Assembly: GCF_008245025.1 (NCBI RefSeq) | Contig: NZ_CP043426.1 | Span: 310,001 to 374,000, forward strand | Direction of reading: 5' to 3' | Length of the DNA stretch: 64,000 bases | From: Campylobacter lari subsp. concheus | GTDB lineage: Bacteria > Campylobacterota > Campylobacteria > Campylobacterales > Campylobacteraceae | In this document: piece by piece, positions 1 through 7,752 of the stretch | Numbering within the stretch: the first letter of the stretch is position 1 | Layout: each line of letters starts with the position of its first letter | The notes under the pieces: model-generated | Told to the model about the DNA's origin: nothing | The model's input: only the letters and a program-made list of their open reading frames with translations | Database searches by the model: none | Program-made: the position numbers and the translations under genes

Positions 1-22
1 TCTAGCATCAAATCCCAAATTT

Positions 23-607
23 CTAAGCTTTAAAAATCTTTTCTAAGTGCGCTTTGTAGTTTGTGAAATATTCTTGTACTTGAGGATTTTTGATTACATC
101 ATTTGCTATGAAAGTAGGCAAAGCACTCATTCCTAAAAACTCATGTGCTTTGTGAAAGTGTAAATACACTCCATCAACCCCAGCTCCATTAAAGAATTCA
201 TTTTCATCATCAAATGCTTGCATTGGAGCATTCCAAGTTAGTGAAAGCATGTATTTTTTATTTTTTAAAAGCCCACCTGTGCCGTAATTCTTAGTAGGTT
301 CATTATGACTTCTACCATCGTTTTTATAAAATACTCCATGTCCTGCTGTGAAAACATCGTCAATGTATTTTTTCACTATCCAAGGCTCTCCCATCCACCA
401 ACCAGGCATTTGCCAAATCAAAACATCAGCATTTAGAATTTTTTCTACCTCATCGTTTGTATCATAGCCTTGATCTATATGTGTTTGTTTGGTTTGTAAA
501 CCAAGTTCTTGTAAAGTTTTAAGTGCAAGCTCATGTAAGCTTGTATTTAGTCTTCCTCTGGAGTGTCCAAAGGCTTTTGCACCATTTAATAATAATGCTT
601 TTTGCAT
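23..607 (-). CDS. mdaB: MdaB-type NAD(P)H:quinone reductase
   Basis: This 194-residue protein looks like the MdaB/flavodoxin-fold quinone reductases, which use NAD(P)H and a bound flavin to reduce quinones by two electrons and so limit oxidative stress in the cytoplasm. The family signature around residues 67-94 is clear (MPGWWMGEPWIVKKYID, then AGHGVFY). The length is normal for the family and the start has an AGGATAA ribosome site. It is transcribed away from the HxlR-type regulator at 1017. Its promoter has a -10 TATAAT (minus strand, 633-638) and an operator-like element at 675-689 that is repeated, at the same spacing, in front of the alcohol dehydrogenase at 2874. Control by the neighbouring regulator is inferred. 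Confidence 0.9.
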   Translation of the reverse strand: MQKALLLNGAKAFGHSRGRLNTSLHELALKTLQELGLQTKQTHIDQGYDTNDEVEKILNADVLIWQMPGWWMGEPWIVKKYIDDVFTAGHGVFYKNDGRSHNEPTKNYGTGGLLKNKKYMLSLTWNAPMQAFDDENEFFNGAGVDGVYLHFHKAHEFLGMSALPTFIANDVIKNPQVQEYFTNYKAHLEKIFKA

Positions 608-674
608 ATTTTATCCTCTTGCGTTTTTTGAAATTATAATTTAACTATAATTTTATTTCAATACTGAAATTTAT

Positions 675-689
675 GTAAGATACTATACT
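675..689. promoter_or_regulatory. operator-like element upstream of mdaB, copy 1
   Basis: The 15-mer GTAAGATACTATACT lies 37 bases upstream of the -10 box (633-638) of mdaB. The identical 15-mer occurs at 2941-2955, again 37 bases upstream of the -10 box of the alcohol dehydrogenase gene. The TACTATA core also occurs at 996-1002 in the leader of the HxlR-type regulator. A binding site for that regulator is the simplest reading; it is an inference. Confidence 0.6.
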
Positions 690-796
690 ATAGAAAAGTT
701 TAATATACTGCTATGTTTTTTGAGTTATTAAGATGTAGTATATAGAAATTTTATTTTTTGATTTTAAAACAAAAATATCTTATAAAATAAATCAAT

Positions 797-815
797 GTGA
801 AGCTTTTTGCTTCAC
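797..815 (-). terminator. hairpin after the small membrane protein gene
   Basis: GTGAAGC (797-803) and GCTTCAC (809-815) form a perfect 7-bp stem around five T residues, just past the stop codon at 819. The following minus-strand sequence is T-rich but has no clean T run, so it may be a weak terminator. Confidence 0.45.
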
Positions 816-818
816 GTA

Positions 819-926
819 CTATTTTTTGCTACTATCTTTTTCTTTTTTCTTTTTCCACAAGTGAAGTGCAGCTCCACATGCACCACCAACAATAGCAGCA
901 ATGATAAGATTTGTGATAAAATCCAT
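819..926 (-). CDS. 35-residue membrane protein with basic tail
   Basis: This short reading frame fills most of the space between mdaB and the regulator gene. It encodes 35 residues: MDFITNLIIAAIVGG, then a hydrophobic stretch to about residue 23 with a glycine/alanine pattern (GGACGAALHL), then a tail rich in lysine (KKKKEKDSSKK). One membrane-spanning helix with a cytoplasmic basic tail is the obvious topology. The minus-strand start is preceded by AAAAAGG at a good distance, and a hairpin follows the stop. Similar tiny glycine-rich membrane proteins are common in Campylobacter, but I cannot name a family or function. Confidence 0.6.
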   Translation of the reverse strand: MDFITNLIIAAIVGGACGAALHLWKKKKEKDSSKK

Positions 927-975
927 CGAAAACCTTTTTAATGTATTTTCATTTTGATAAAAAATGATTTTGGAT

Positions 976-1002
976 TATAATATAAAAAAGCATAATACTA
1001 TA
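976..1002 (+). promoter_or_regulatory. promoter and TACTATA site of the HxlR-type gene
   Basis: A -10 box TATAAT lies at 976-981. The sequence TACTATA (996-1002), also the core of the element in front of mdaB and adh, follows in the short leader and overlaps the region just before the AAGGAA ribosome site. That position would suit autorepression (inference). Confidence 0.5.
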
Positions 1003-1016
1003 TAAAAGGAAAGTAT

Positions 1017-1346
1017 ATGGAAGAAAAGTGTGATTTTACAGAATGTGGATTTAATTATACCTTGTCTTTGATTTCTGGAAAGTATAAGATGAGTGTTTTG
1101 TATTGTTTATTTCGCTATGAAGTTGTAAGATATAATGAGCTTAAAAGATATCTTGGCAATATTTCTTTTAAGACCTTAACGCATACTTTAAGAGAGCTTG
1201 AAAATGATGATTTAATCACGCGTAAAGAATACCCGCAAATCCCTCCAAAAGTAGAATACCGCCTTGCTAAAAAAGGACAAAGCTTGATCCCTATTTTGCA
1301 AGCGATGTGTGATTGGGGCGAGGTAAATCAAAAGGAAGAAAAATGA
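1017..1346 (+). CDS. rrpA: HxlR-family transcriptional regulator (RrpA-like)
   Basis: This 109-residue protein is a winged-helix regulator of the HxlR/DUF24 family. The family pattern is visible from end to end: an N-terminal cysteine pair (C5, C10), LISGKYKMSVLYCL, then FKTLTHTLRELENDDLI as the recognition region and the wing around EYPQIPPKVEYRLAKKG. Members often sense oxidants or aldehydes through an N-terminal cysteine. By position, next to mdaB and a lipocalin gene, it corresponds to C. jejuni Cj1546, which I recall as RrpA, a regulator of oxidative and aerobic stress responses. AAGGAA sits before the start. The stop overlaps the start of the lipocalin gene (ATGA). A shared element in front of mdaB and the alcohol dehydrogenase suggests its regulon. 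Confidence 0.85.
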   Translation: MEEKCDFTECGFNYTLSLISGKYKMSVLYCLFRYEVVRYNELKRYLGNISFKTLTHTLRELENDDLITRKEYPQIPPKVEYRLAKKGQSLIPILQAMCDWGEVNQKEEK

Positions 1347-1795
1347 TAGAATTATTAGATGGTATAAATTTAGAAAAATACATGGGTACATGGTTAGAAA
1401 TGGCTAGAAAACCTGCATTTTTTCAAAAAACTTGCAAAAGTGCTAAAGCAGAATATGAGCTAGAGTATGAAGGCTCTACGCCTATAATCAAAGTCAAAAA
1501 TATATGCACAAAAGAAAATGGAGAAATCTCTCAAGCAAATGGCAAAGCTAGGGTAAAATCTCCAAGAGCTTTGGCGGTTAAATTTAGTATTTTTATGAAT
1601 ATTTTTAACAAGCCAAATTATGAGATTATTTACATTGATACAAATTATCAAGTTTCTATTGTAGGTAGTCCTGATAAAAAATATTTATGGATTTTATCAA
1701 GACAAATTTTAACAAAAGAGCAAATAAATTCTTTGCTTGAAATAGCCAAGCAAAGAGGTTTTGATATAAGTGATGTGATTTTTGATGAGTATTAA
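1343..1795 (+). CDS. blc: lipocalin (Blc-like), no signal peptide
   Basis: The 150-residue product has the lipocalin opening motif (LEKYMGTWLEMAR) followed by the expected beta-rich pattern and the closing motif YLWILSRQ. Blc-type lipocalins bind fatty acids or lysophospholipids. E. coli Blc is an outer-membrane lipoprotein, but this protein has neither a signal peptide nor a lipobox, so it should be cytoplasmic. I chose the ATG at 1343 because it overlaps the regulator's stop codon and has AAAGGAAG at the right distance; a longer reading frame starts at 1313 but would overlap the regulator more. The gene is co-transcribed with the regulator. Its stop overlaps the stop of the convergent alcohol dehydrogenase gene by four bases. 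Confidence 0.85.
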   Translation: MIELLDGINLEKYMGTWLEMARKPAFFQKTCKSAKAEYELEYEGSTPIIKVKNICTKENGEISQANGKARVKSPRALAVKFSIFMNIFNKPNYEIIYIDTNYQVSIVGSPDKKYLWILSRQILTKEQINSLLEIAKQRGFDISDVIFDEY

Positions 1796-2874
1796 TCCTC
1801 CGCGCTCATATCGATTACATAGCGGAATTTGGCTTTTCCTGAAGTGAGATTTTCATAAGCTTTATCAATCTCACTTGGTTTGATGAGTTCAATTTCAGGA
1901 TAAATTCCATGTTCTAAAGAAAAATCAAGCATTTCTTGAGTTTCTTTAATGCCCCCAATCAACGAGCCATATACTTTTTTACCTGCTTTAAATACAAAAT
2001 GAATGATGTTAATGCTAGGACTTACTTCATGTGGAGGTAATCCTACTATAGCCATTTCACCACCAAATTTTAATAAATCCATATAAGCTAGCGGATCATA
2101 AGGGGTTGGTATGGTAGAGATGATGAGGTCAAATCTCTCTTTTACTACGCTTTTGTCCGTACTAGTATAAAAATTACTTACACCCATAGCTAGAGCTTCT
2201 GCTTTTTTGTTCTCATTTCTTGCAAAAATACTTACTTTTGCACCCATTTTTACAGCATATTTTACTGCCATCATACCAAGCCCACCAAAACCTGCTACGG
2301 CTACGCTTGAGCCTTCTTTGATATTTGAAAATTTAAGTGGTGAATAGGTAGTAATACCCGCACAAAGTAAAGGCGCTACTTTGTCAAGTGGAGCATTTTT
2401 TGGTACATTGATAGCAAATTTTTCACTTACTACGATGTTGTTTGAGTAACCTCCGTAGGTGTTTTCATTATCATGAAACACATCTTTGCAATTATAAGTG
2501 TAGATAGTTTTTCCATTTTCGCAAAATTGCTCTTGAGATTTTTTGCATGCTTCGCATTCTCCGCATGAGTTTACCATGCACCCAACCCCAGCAAAATCAC
2601 CTACTTTAAATTTACTCACATTTTCACCCACAGCGATAACTTCCCCTGCTATCTCATGGCCAGGTACGCAAGGGTAGGTTGCCTCGCCCCATTCGCTTCT
2701 TGCGGTATGTATGTCACTATGACAAATTCCTGCGTATTTGATAGCGATTAGAATGTCGTTTTTGCCTACTTTATGGCGTGTAAATTCAAAAGGTGTGAAT
2801 TTAGAATCCTTGCTAAGCATAGCATAACCTTTACTTTTAACACGACCATTTTCTAAAAAGATTTTTGAGTCCAT
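1792..2874 (-). CDS. zinc-dependent alcohol dehydrogenase, NADP type
   Basis: This is a 360-residue medium-chain dehydrogenase of the cinnamyl-alcohol/YahK type, reducing aldehydes or oxidising alcohols with NADP(H). Catalytic zinc ligands are visible at C51 (CHSDIH) and H73-E74 (PGHE), and the structural zinc loop at C104, C107, C110 and C118. A Rossmann motif (VAVAGFGGLGMM) follows near residue 190. It lies beside the HxlR-type regulator group, matching C. jejuni Cj1548c. Its promoter region (-10 at 2899-2904, element at 2941-2955) resembles that of mdaB base for base over much of about 85 bp. Aldehyde detoxification controlled by the regulator is plausible but inferred. Confidence 0.88.
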   Translation of the reverse strand: MDSKIFLENGRVKSKGYAMLSKDSKFTPFEFTRHKVGKNDILIAIKYAGICHSDIHTARSEWGEATYPCVPGHEIAGEVIAVGENVSKFKVGDFAGVGCMVNSCGECEACKKSQEQFCENGKTIYTYNCKDVFHDNENTYGGYSNNIVVSEKFAINVPKNAPLDKVAPLLCAGITTYSPLKFSNIKEGSSVAVAGFGGLGMMAVKYAVKMGAKVSIFARNENKKAEALAMGVSNFYTSTDKSVVKERFDLIISTIPTPYDPLAYMDLLKFGGEMAIVGLPPHEVSPSINIIHFVFKAGKKVYGSLIGGIKETQEMLDFSLEHGIYPEIELIKPSEIDKAYENLTSGKAKFRYVIDMSAED

Positions 2875-2940
2875 TTTCTCTCCTTTGTGGTTTTTGAAAT
2901 TATATTAAAGCTAGGTTTTTATTGCAATAGGGAAAATAAA

Positions 2941-2955
2941 GTAAGATACTATACT
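2941..2955. promoter_or_regulatory. operator-like element upstream of adh, copy 2
   Basis: Identical 15-mer to 675-689, in the same orientation relative to its gene and 37 bases from the -10 box TATAAT (minus strand, 2899-2904). The start codon is 67 bases away, against 68 for mdaB. The flanking TTTTTGAAATTATA is also shared by the two promoters. Confidence 0.6.
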
Positions 2956-2992
2956 CAAGGTGCGTTTGTAGGTTTTTATTTGATTTTTATGG

Positions 2993-2998
2993 TATAAT
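2993..2998 (+). promoter_or_regulatory. -10 box of the hsd locus
   Basis: TATAAT with a T-rich upstream stretch, 30 bases before the hsdR start codon, which has AAGGAAG as ribosome site. Campylobacter sigma-70 promoters typically lack a strong -35 box, so only the -10 is claimed. Confidence 0.6.
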
Positions 2999-3027
2999 TA
3001 TTTAAATTTTTTACCAATAAGGAAGCT

Positions 3028-5340
3028 ATGGAACTTAAGCATTTTTCAGAAGATGATACTAGAGTTAAACTCATAGATGTAAAACTCCACGCTAGCTCTT
3101 GGAGTGAAGAAAATATCATAAGAAATTATTATTTTACTGATGGGCGTAAGCTTATAGGAAACAAAAGAGGCGAAAGAAAATTTGCAGATTATTTGCTGAA
3201 ATTTCAAAACAACAATCTTGCTATCATAGAAGCTAAAAAATTTAGCAAAGATCCTTTAGATGGCCTGTCTCAAGGCATAGAATATGCTAAAATTTTAAAT
3301 GTAGCATTTGTATATAGCACTAATGGCGATAAAATTTATGAATACAACCTAAAAACTTCAAGCGGTGAGTATATAGAAAAATTTCCAACCCCAAATGAGC
3401 TTTTTGCTAGGATTTATGGAAATTTAAAAGAATGGCAATACAAGCTTTTATCACAGCGAGAATTATACATACCCCAAAAAGAATTAAGATATTATCAAAA
3501 GATCGCAGTTGATAAAGTCATAGAAGCTTTGATCAACGGTAAAAATAGAATTTTACTCACTCTTGCTACAGGCACAGGTAAAACTACCATAGCTTTTGCT
3601 TTGTGTTATCGTTTGCTTGAAGCTAGGTGGAATAAAACAAATCAAGACAAAAAACCTAAGATATTATTTTTATGTGATAGAGTGAGTTTGAGAGATCAAG
3701 CTTTAGGAGAGTTTAATCCTATAGAGGGCGATTGCGTGGCAGTGAGTGCGCAAGAGCTGAGAAAAAATAATGGCAGAGTGTCTACAAGTGCAAATGTGTT
3801 TTTTGGAATTTATCAAAGTCTAGCTTCAAATTCAAAAGAACAAGAAAACGCTAATGAAGAGCAAGAAAGCAAATTCTACTTACAATACCCCAAAGACTTT
3901 TTTGATCTTATCATCATCGATGAATGTCACAGAGGTGGAGCGAATGAAGAGGGTAGCTGGGCAGGGGTGCTAGAGTATTTTTCATCGGCTACGCATTTAG
4001 GACTTACTGCTACGCCTAAAAAAAGCGATAATGTAGATACTTATAGGTATTTTGGTGAGAGTATATATGAGTATAGTCTTAAAGATGGTATAGAAGATGG
4101 CTTTTTAACTCCTTATAAAGTTAAGCGTGTTACGACTACGCTTAGTGAAGGCTATGTGTATAATCCTGATGATATCATAGAAGGTGAGTTAGAAAAAGGC
4201 TTTTATAAGATCAATGAATTTGAAAGAAATATTCACTTACCTCAATACAACGATTTTCTAGCTAAAGAAATTTTAAAGCTCATCAACCCTATGGACAAAA
4301 CCATCATCTTTTGTGCTAACCAAGCCCATGCAAGTGAAGTAAAAAGAGCTATTGATAAATTTAAAAGTGTAAAAAGAGATGACTACTGCGTGAGGGTTAC
4401 AAGTGATGAGGGTAAAATAGGGCTTGAGTACTTAAAGCAGTTTCAAGATAATGACAAAAGCTACCCTGTGATACTCACTAGTTCTAAAATGCTAACCACA
4501 GGAGTAGATGCTAGAAATGTCCGTAACATAGTGCTTTTGGCAAATATAGGTTCTATCATAGAATTTAAGCAAATCATCGGAAGAGGCACTAGAGTGTATG
4601 AGGGAAAAGACTTTTTTGCTATACTAGATTTTACCGGAGTAACAAGACTTTTTTATGATCCTAAATGGGATGGTGAGCAGATCAAAGATGAAGAAAAAAC
4701 CGAAGTAAAAACTATACAAAACAAAAGAGAACAAAGTAGCCCTAAAGAAGTAACCAAGCAAAAAGAAGTCACTGTGTATTTAAAAGGCACAAAGCTAAAA
4801 GTACTTGATATAACGACAAGCTATATAGGAGATAGCGACAAGCCACTTAGCACAAAAGAATTTTTGGAATTTTTAGTAGGAAAACTAGCAGAATTTTACA
4901 ACGATGAGACAAGGTTACGCGAGATTTGGAGTAACCAAGCAAGTAGAAAAGAATTTTTACAAAAACTTGAAAAAGACCGCATAAGTGAGCAGGTTTTGGA
5001 AGAATTGACAGTGATTTTTGAGCAAAAAGACTGCGATGTGTATGATGTGCTAGCACACTTAAGCTTTAATAGCGAGATAAAAACACGCCATGAACGCGTG
5101 CTAAATGTAAAAAATAGCGCATTTTTAAAACGCTTCCAAAAAGAAAAAGCCTTAAAGCTTGTGGAATTTTTACTAGATAGGTATCAAGAGTATGGCATAA
5201 AAGACTTTGATAGTGGGTTAAAAACACTTATAGATCTTAGCTCTTTAGGTAGCGTAAAAGAGCTAGTGGGTGAATTTGAAGGTATGGAGAATTTAAAACA
5301 ATGCATTGATGATTTACAAAGGGAGATTTATGCGGGGTGA
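3028..5340 (+). CDS. hsdR: type I restriction enzyme, R (HsdR) subunit
   Basis: HsdR supplies the nuclease and the DNA-translocating motor of a type I restriction enzyme. In this 770-residue protein the N-terminal nuclease core is visible (D54, then IIEAKK with E68 and K70). The helicase motifs follow in order: Walker A ATGTGKTT at 180-187, DECH at 298-301, LTATPK, and motif VI IGRGTRV. The C-terminal part would bind the methylase complex. The length is typical of the shorter HsdR families. It is the first gene of the locus, three bases before the RloC-like gene. All motifs look intact, so the enzyme should be functional. Confidence 0.95.
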   Translation: MELKHFSEDDTRVKLIDVKLHASSWSEENIIRNYYFTDGRKLIGNKRGERKFADYLLKFQNNNLAIIEAKKFSKDPLDGLSQGIEYAKILNVAFVYSTNGDKIYEYNLKTSSGEYIEKFPTPNELFARIYGNLKEWQYKLLSQRELYIPQKELRYYQKIAVDKVIEALINGKNRILLTLATGTGKTTIAFALCYRLLEARWNKTNQDKKPKILFLCDRVSLRDQALGEFNPIEGDCVAVSAQELRKNNGRVSTSANVFFGIYQSLASNSKEQENANEEQESKFYLQYPKDFFDLIIIDECHRGGANEEGSWAGVLEYFSSATHLGLTATPKKSDNVDTYRYFGESIYEYSLKDGIEDGFLTPYKVKRVTTTLSEGYVYNPDDIIEGELEKGFYKINEFERNIHLPQYNDFLAKEILKLINPMDKTIIFCANQAHASEVKRAIDKFKSVKRDDYCVRVTSDEGKIGLEYLKQFQDNDKSYPVILTSSKMLTTGVDARNVRNIVLLANIGSIIEFKQIIGRGTRVYEGKDFFAILDFTGVTRLFYDPKWDGEQIKDEEKTEVKTIQNKREQSSPKEVTKQKEVTVYLKGTKLKVLDITTSYIGDSDKPLSTKEFLEFLVGKLAEFYNDETRLREIWSNQASRKEFLQKLEKDRISEQVLEELTVIFEQKDCDVYDVLAHLSFNSEIKTRHERVLNVKNSAFLKRFQKEKALKLVEFLLDRYQEYGIKDFDSGLKTLIDLSSLGSVKELVGEFEGMENLKQCIDDLQREIYAG

Positions 5341-5343
5341 AAA

Positions 5344-7752
5344 ATGAAAATTTTAAAATTTAATGAAATAAATTTTGGTTCTTATGAAAATTTCAAATGG
5401 GATGTTAATCTTGAAGAATTTAAAATAATTAATATTTTTTATGGTAGAAATTATTCAGGTAAAACTACACTTTCAAGGATAGCTAGAAGTTTTGAGCTTA
5501 AAAAAAAGAATGAAGATTTTTTAGAAGGAAAATTTACAATAGAGTTAGAAAATGGTAGCTCCCTCAACCAAGATGATGTAATAAATTCTAATTTAGACAT
5601 TAGGGTTTATAATAGCGATTTTGCAAAGGAAAACTTAAATTATTTATATGATAAAAAAGGTAATATAAAAGGTTTTAAAAGTATAGGGGTGGAGCAAAAA
5701 AATATAAAAGAAGAGATTGAAAAAAGAGAAGAAATTTTAGCAAAAAGATGTGAGAAGTTAAAAAACATACAAATAAATCAAGATGATATTTCTAAAAAAC
5801 AACAAGATAAAATGAAAACTTTAAATGAAAACCTTACAAATAAAGCTAAAGTTATAAAAAGTAGTTCAAATTTGACAAAACAAGGTAATGACTATAATAA
5901 GAGAAATTTAGAAAAAGATTTAGTTGTAATTAAAAATGATGTAAATATCTATATTCTTAACGATGAAACACAAAATAAACTTGTAAAAATCTTAGAAGAC
6001 AAAGAAAAGCAAAATATAAATTTTACAATTAATTTTAATAAAAATAATTTTCAAAATATTTTAAAACATTCATCAGAAATTCTTGAAAAAGAAATTATCA
6101 TTAAAGAAAATTTAACAAGCGAATTAAGACAATGGCTGGAAGAAGGTTTAAAATTTCATACAGAGCATTCATCTGCACAGCAATGTAAATTTTGCAATAA
6201 TCCTTTAACATTAGAAAGAATAGCTTGGATTGAAAACAACACAAAAGATGATAGTGGAGAAAAAGAACAGATTGAAAAAGAATTAAAATATTTATTAGAT
6301 AATTTTGAAAATTATAAACTAGAATTAAAAAAAATATTGCAAGATATTGAATATGAAAATTTTTATTCTAATTATAAAGATAGTTTTATTGTCTTAAAAG
6401 AACAACTAGGGGTAATTATTGCGAATTATAACAAAGAGCTATTAAAAATAGAAGAAAAATTAAAAGAAAAACAAAAAGATGTTTTTACTCCCATAAAGTT
6501 AGAGAATATTAATGATTTTTCAGATGAGATATTTTTAATATTAAATAAAATTGAAAATTTATGCAAAGAAAATGATGAATACACAGAAAAATTATTAACA
6601 AATCAAAATGAAGCAAGAGAAAGATTAAGATTGAATGAAGTAGCAAAGTTTGCTAAAGATAGCGATTATTTTGCTATACAAGATGAAATTGAAACCTTAC
6701 AACAAAATATAAATACTTTGGAGGAAAGTATTAAAATACAAGACAACAAAATAAACCTTTTAAATAAAAGAATAGAAAATTATAAGGCAAAGCTTAGTAA
6801 TATAGAAACTTCTACAAGCAATATAAATAAATATTTAAAATCATATTTTGGACACAATTTATTAGAATTAAAAGCAAAAAAAGACGATAAAGGACAATTA
6901 AATGGAGAGTTTGAAATTTTAAGAAATGGCAAACAAGCTAAGAATTTAAGTGAGGGTGAGTGTAGCTTGGTAGCTTTTTGTTATTTTGTGGCAAGTTTAA
7001 AAGATATAAATACAAAAGATAAAAATTCTATCATATGGATAGATGACCCTATCTCCAGTCTTGATAACAATCATATATTTTTTATTTTTTCTTTGATAGA
7101 AAATGAAATAATAAAAAAAGATTCTTTTGAGCAATTTTTTATATCTACTCACAATTTAGATTTTTTAAAATATATAAAAAGATTAAAGAAAAGCAAACCC
7201 AAACAAAATAAAAACGATAAAACAGAGTACGAGTTTCCACAATACTATTTTATTGAAAGGGGTGTTAAAGAAAGTATAGAAACAAGCGAAATTAAAAATC
7301 TATCAAGATATTTGAAAAAATATACAACAGAATTTAATTATCTTTTTGAACAAATTTATAAGTTTAAAACCATCGATACTATAGGCGATGAAGATTTAAA
7401 AACTTCTCTTGTCTATAATTTTGGAAATAATTTAAGAAAATTTCTTGAGATTTACTTGTTTTTTAAATATCCAAATAATTTTGAGAGTTTAGATCAAGAA
7501 CTAATCGAAAGATTTTTTAATGATACATATCAAAGTGATAAAATTGATGAAAATCATCAAAAAATGGTAGCAGGTATTATAAATAGATATCAAAATGAGT
7601 ATTCACATTTAAGAGAGATACTTAGCAGAGGAATGCAACCTATTGATATAGAGGAAAGCAAAAAAATAGCTGATTTTGTTTTAACAATGATGAAGAAAAA
7701 TGATAAAAATCAATTTAAAGCACTTGTAAGAAGTATAAGTAATGACAGATAA
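5344..7752 (+). CDS. rloC: RloC-like zinc-hook ATPase / anticodon nuclease
   Basis: The 802-residue protein has an SMC/Rad50-like plan. Walker A is GRNYSGKTT (34-42), followed by a long coiled coil interrupted by a CxxC zinc hook (C281-K-F-C284). The ABC signature LSEGE (535-539) and Walker B IIWIDDP (563-569) come next. The C-terminal domain carries R698-xxx-E702 (NNLRKFLE) and H755 (NEYSH). This matches RloC, in which the ATPase head controls a PrrC-like nuclease that cuts tRNA at the wobble position as a back-up when restriction fails; the R-x3-E...H set fits the catalytic triad reported for PrrC. RloC was named from restriction-linked genes in Campylobacter. The gene sits between hsdR and hsdS and is more A-rich than its neighbours, which suggests separate acquisition. 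Nuclease activity is inferred. Confidence 0.82.
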   Translation: MKILKFNEINFGSYENFKWDVNLEEFKIINIFYGRNYSGKTTLSRIARSFELKKKNEDFLEGKFTIELENGSSLNQDDVINSNLDIRVYNSDFAKENLNYLYDKKGNIKGFKSIGVEQKNIKEEIEKREEILAKRCEKLKNIQINQDDISKKQQDKMKTLNENLTNKAKVIKSSSNLTKQGNDYNKRNLEKDLVVIKNDVNIYILNDETQNKLVKILEDKEKQNINFTINFNKNNFQNILKHSSEILEKEIIIKENLTSELRQWLEEGLKFHTEHSSAQQCKFCNNPLTLERIAWIENNTKDDSGEKEQIEKELKYLLDNFENYKLELKKILQDIEYENFYSNYKDSFIVLKEQLGVIIANYNKELLKIEEKLKEKQKDVFTPIKLENINDFSDEIFLILNKIENLCKENDEYTEKLLTNQNEARERLRLNEVAKFAKDSDYFAIQDEIETLQQNINTLEESIKIQDNKINLLNKRIENYKAKLSNIETSTSNINKYLKSYFGHNLLELKAKKDDKGQLNGEFEILRNGKQAKNLSEGECSLVAFCYFVASLKDINTKDKNSIIWIDDPISSLDNNHIFFIFSLIENEIIKKDSFEQFFISTHNLDFLKYIKRLKKSKPKQNKNDKTEYEFPQYYFIERGVKESIETSEIKNLSRYLKKYTTEFNYLFEQIYKFKTIDTIGDEDLKTSLVYNFGNNLRKFLEIYLFFKYPNNFESLDQELIERFFNDTYQSDKIDENHQKMVAGIINRYQNEYSHLREILSRGMQPIDIEESKKIADFVLTMMKKNDKNQFKALVRSISNDR

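Noticed and set aside
1313-1342. longer start of the lipocalin gene
   Set aside because: The added residues are basic, overlap the regulator and lack a ribosome site; ATG 1343 has AAAGGAAG.
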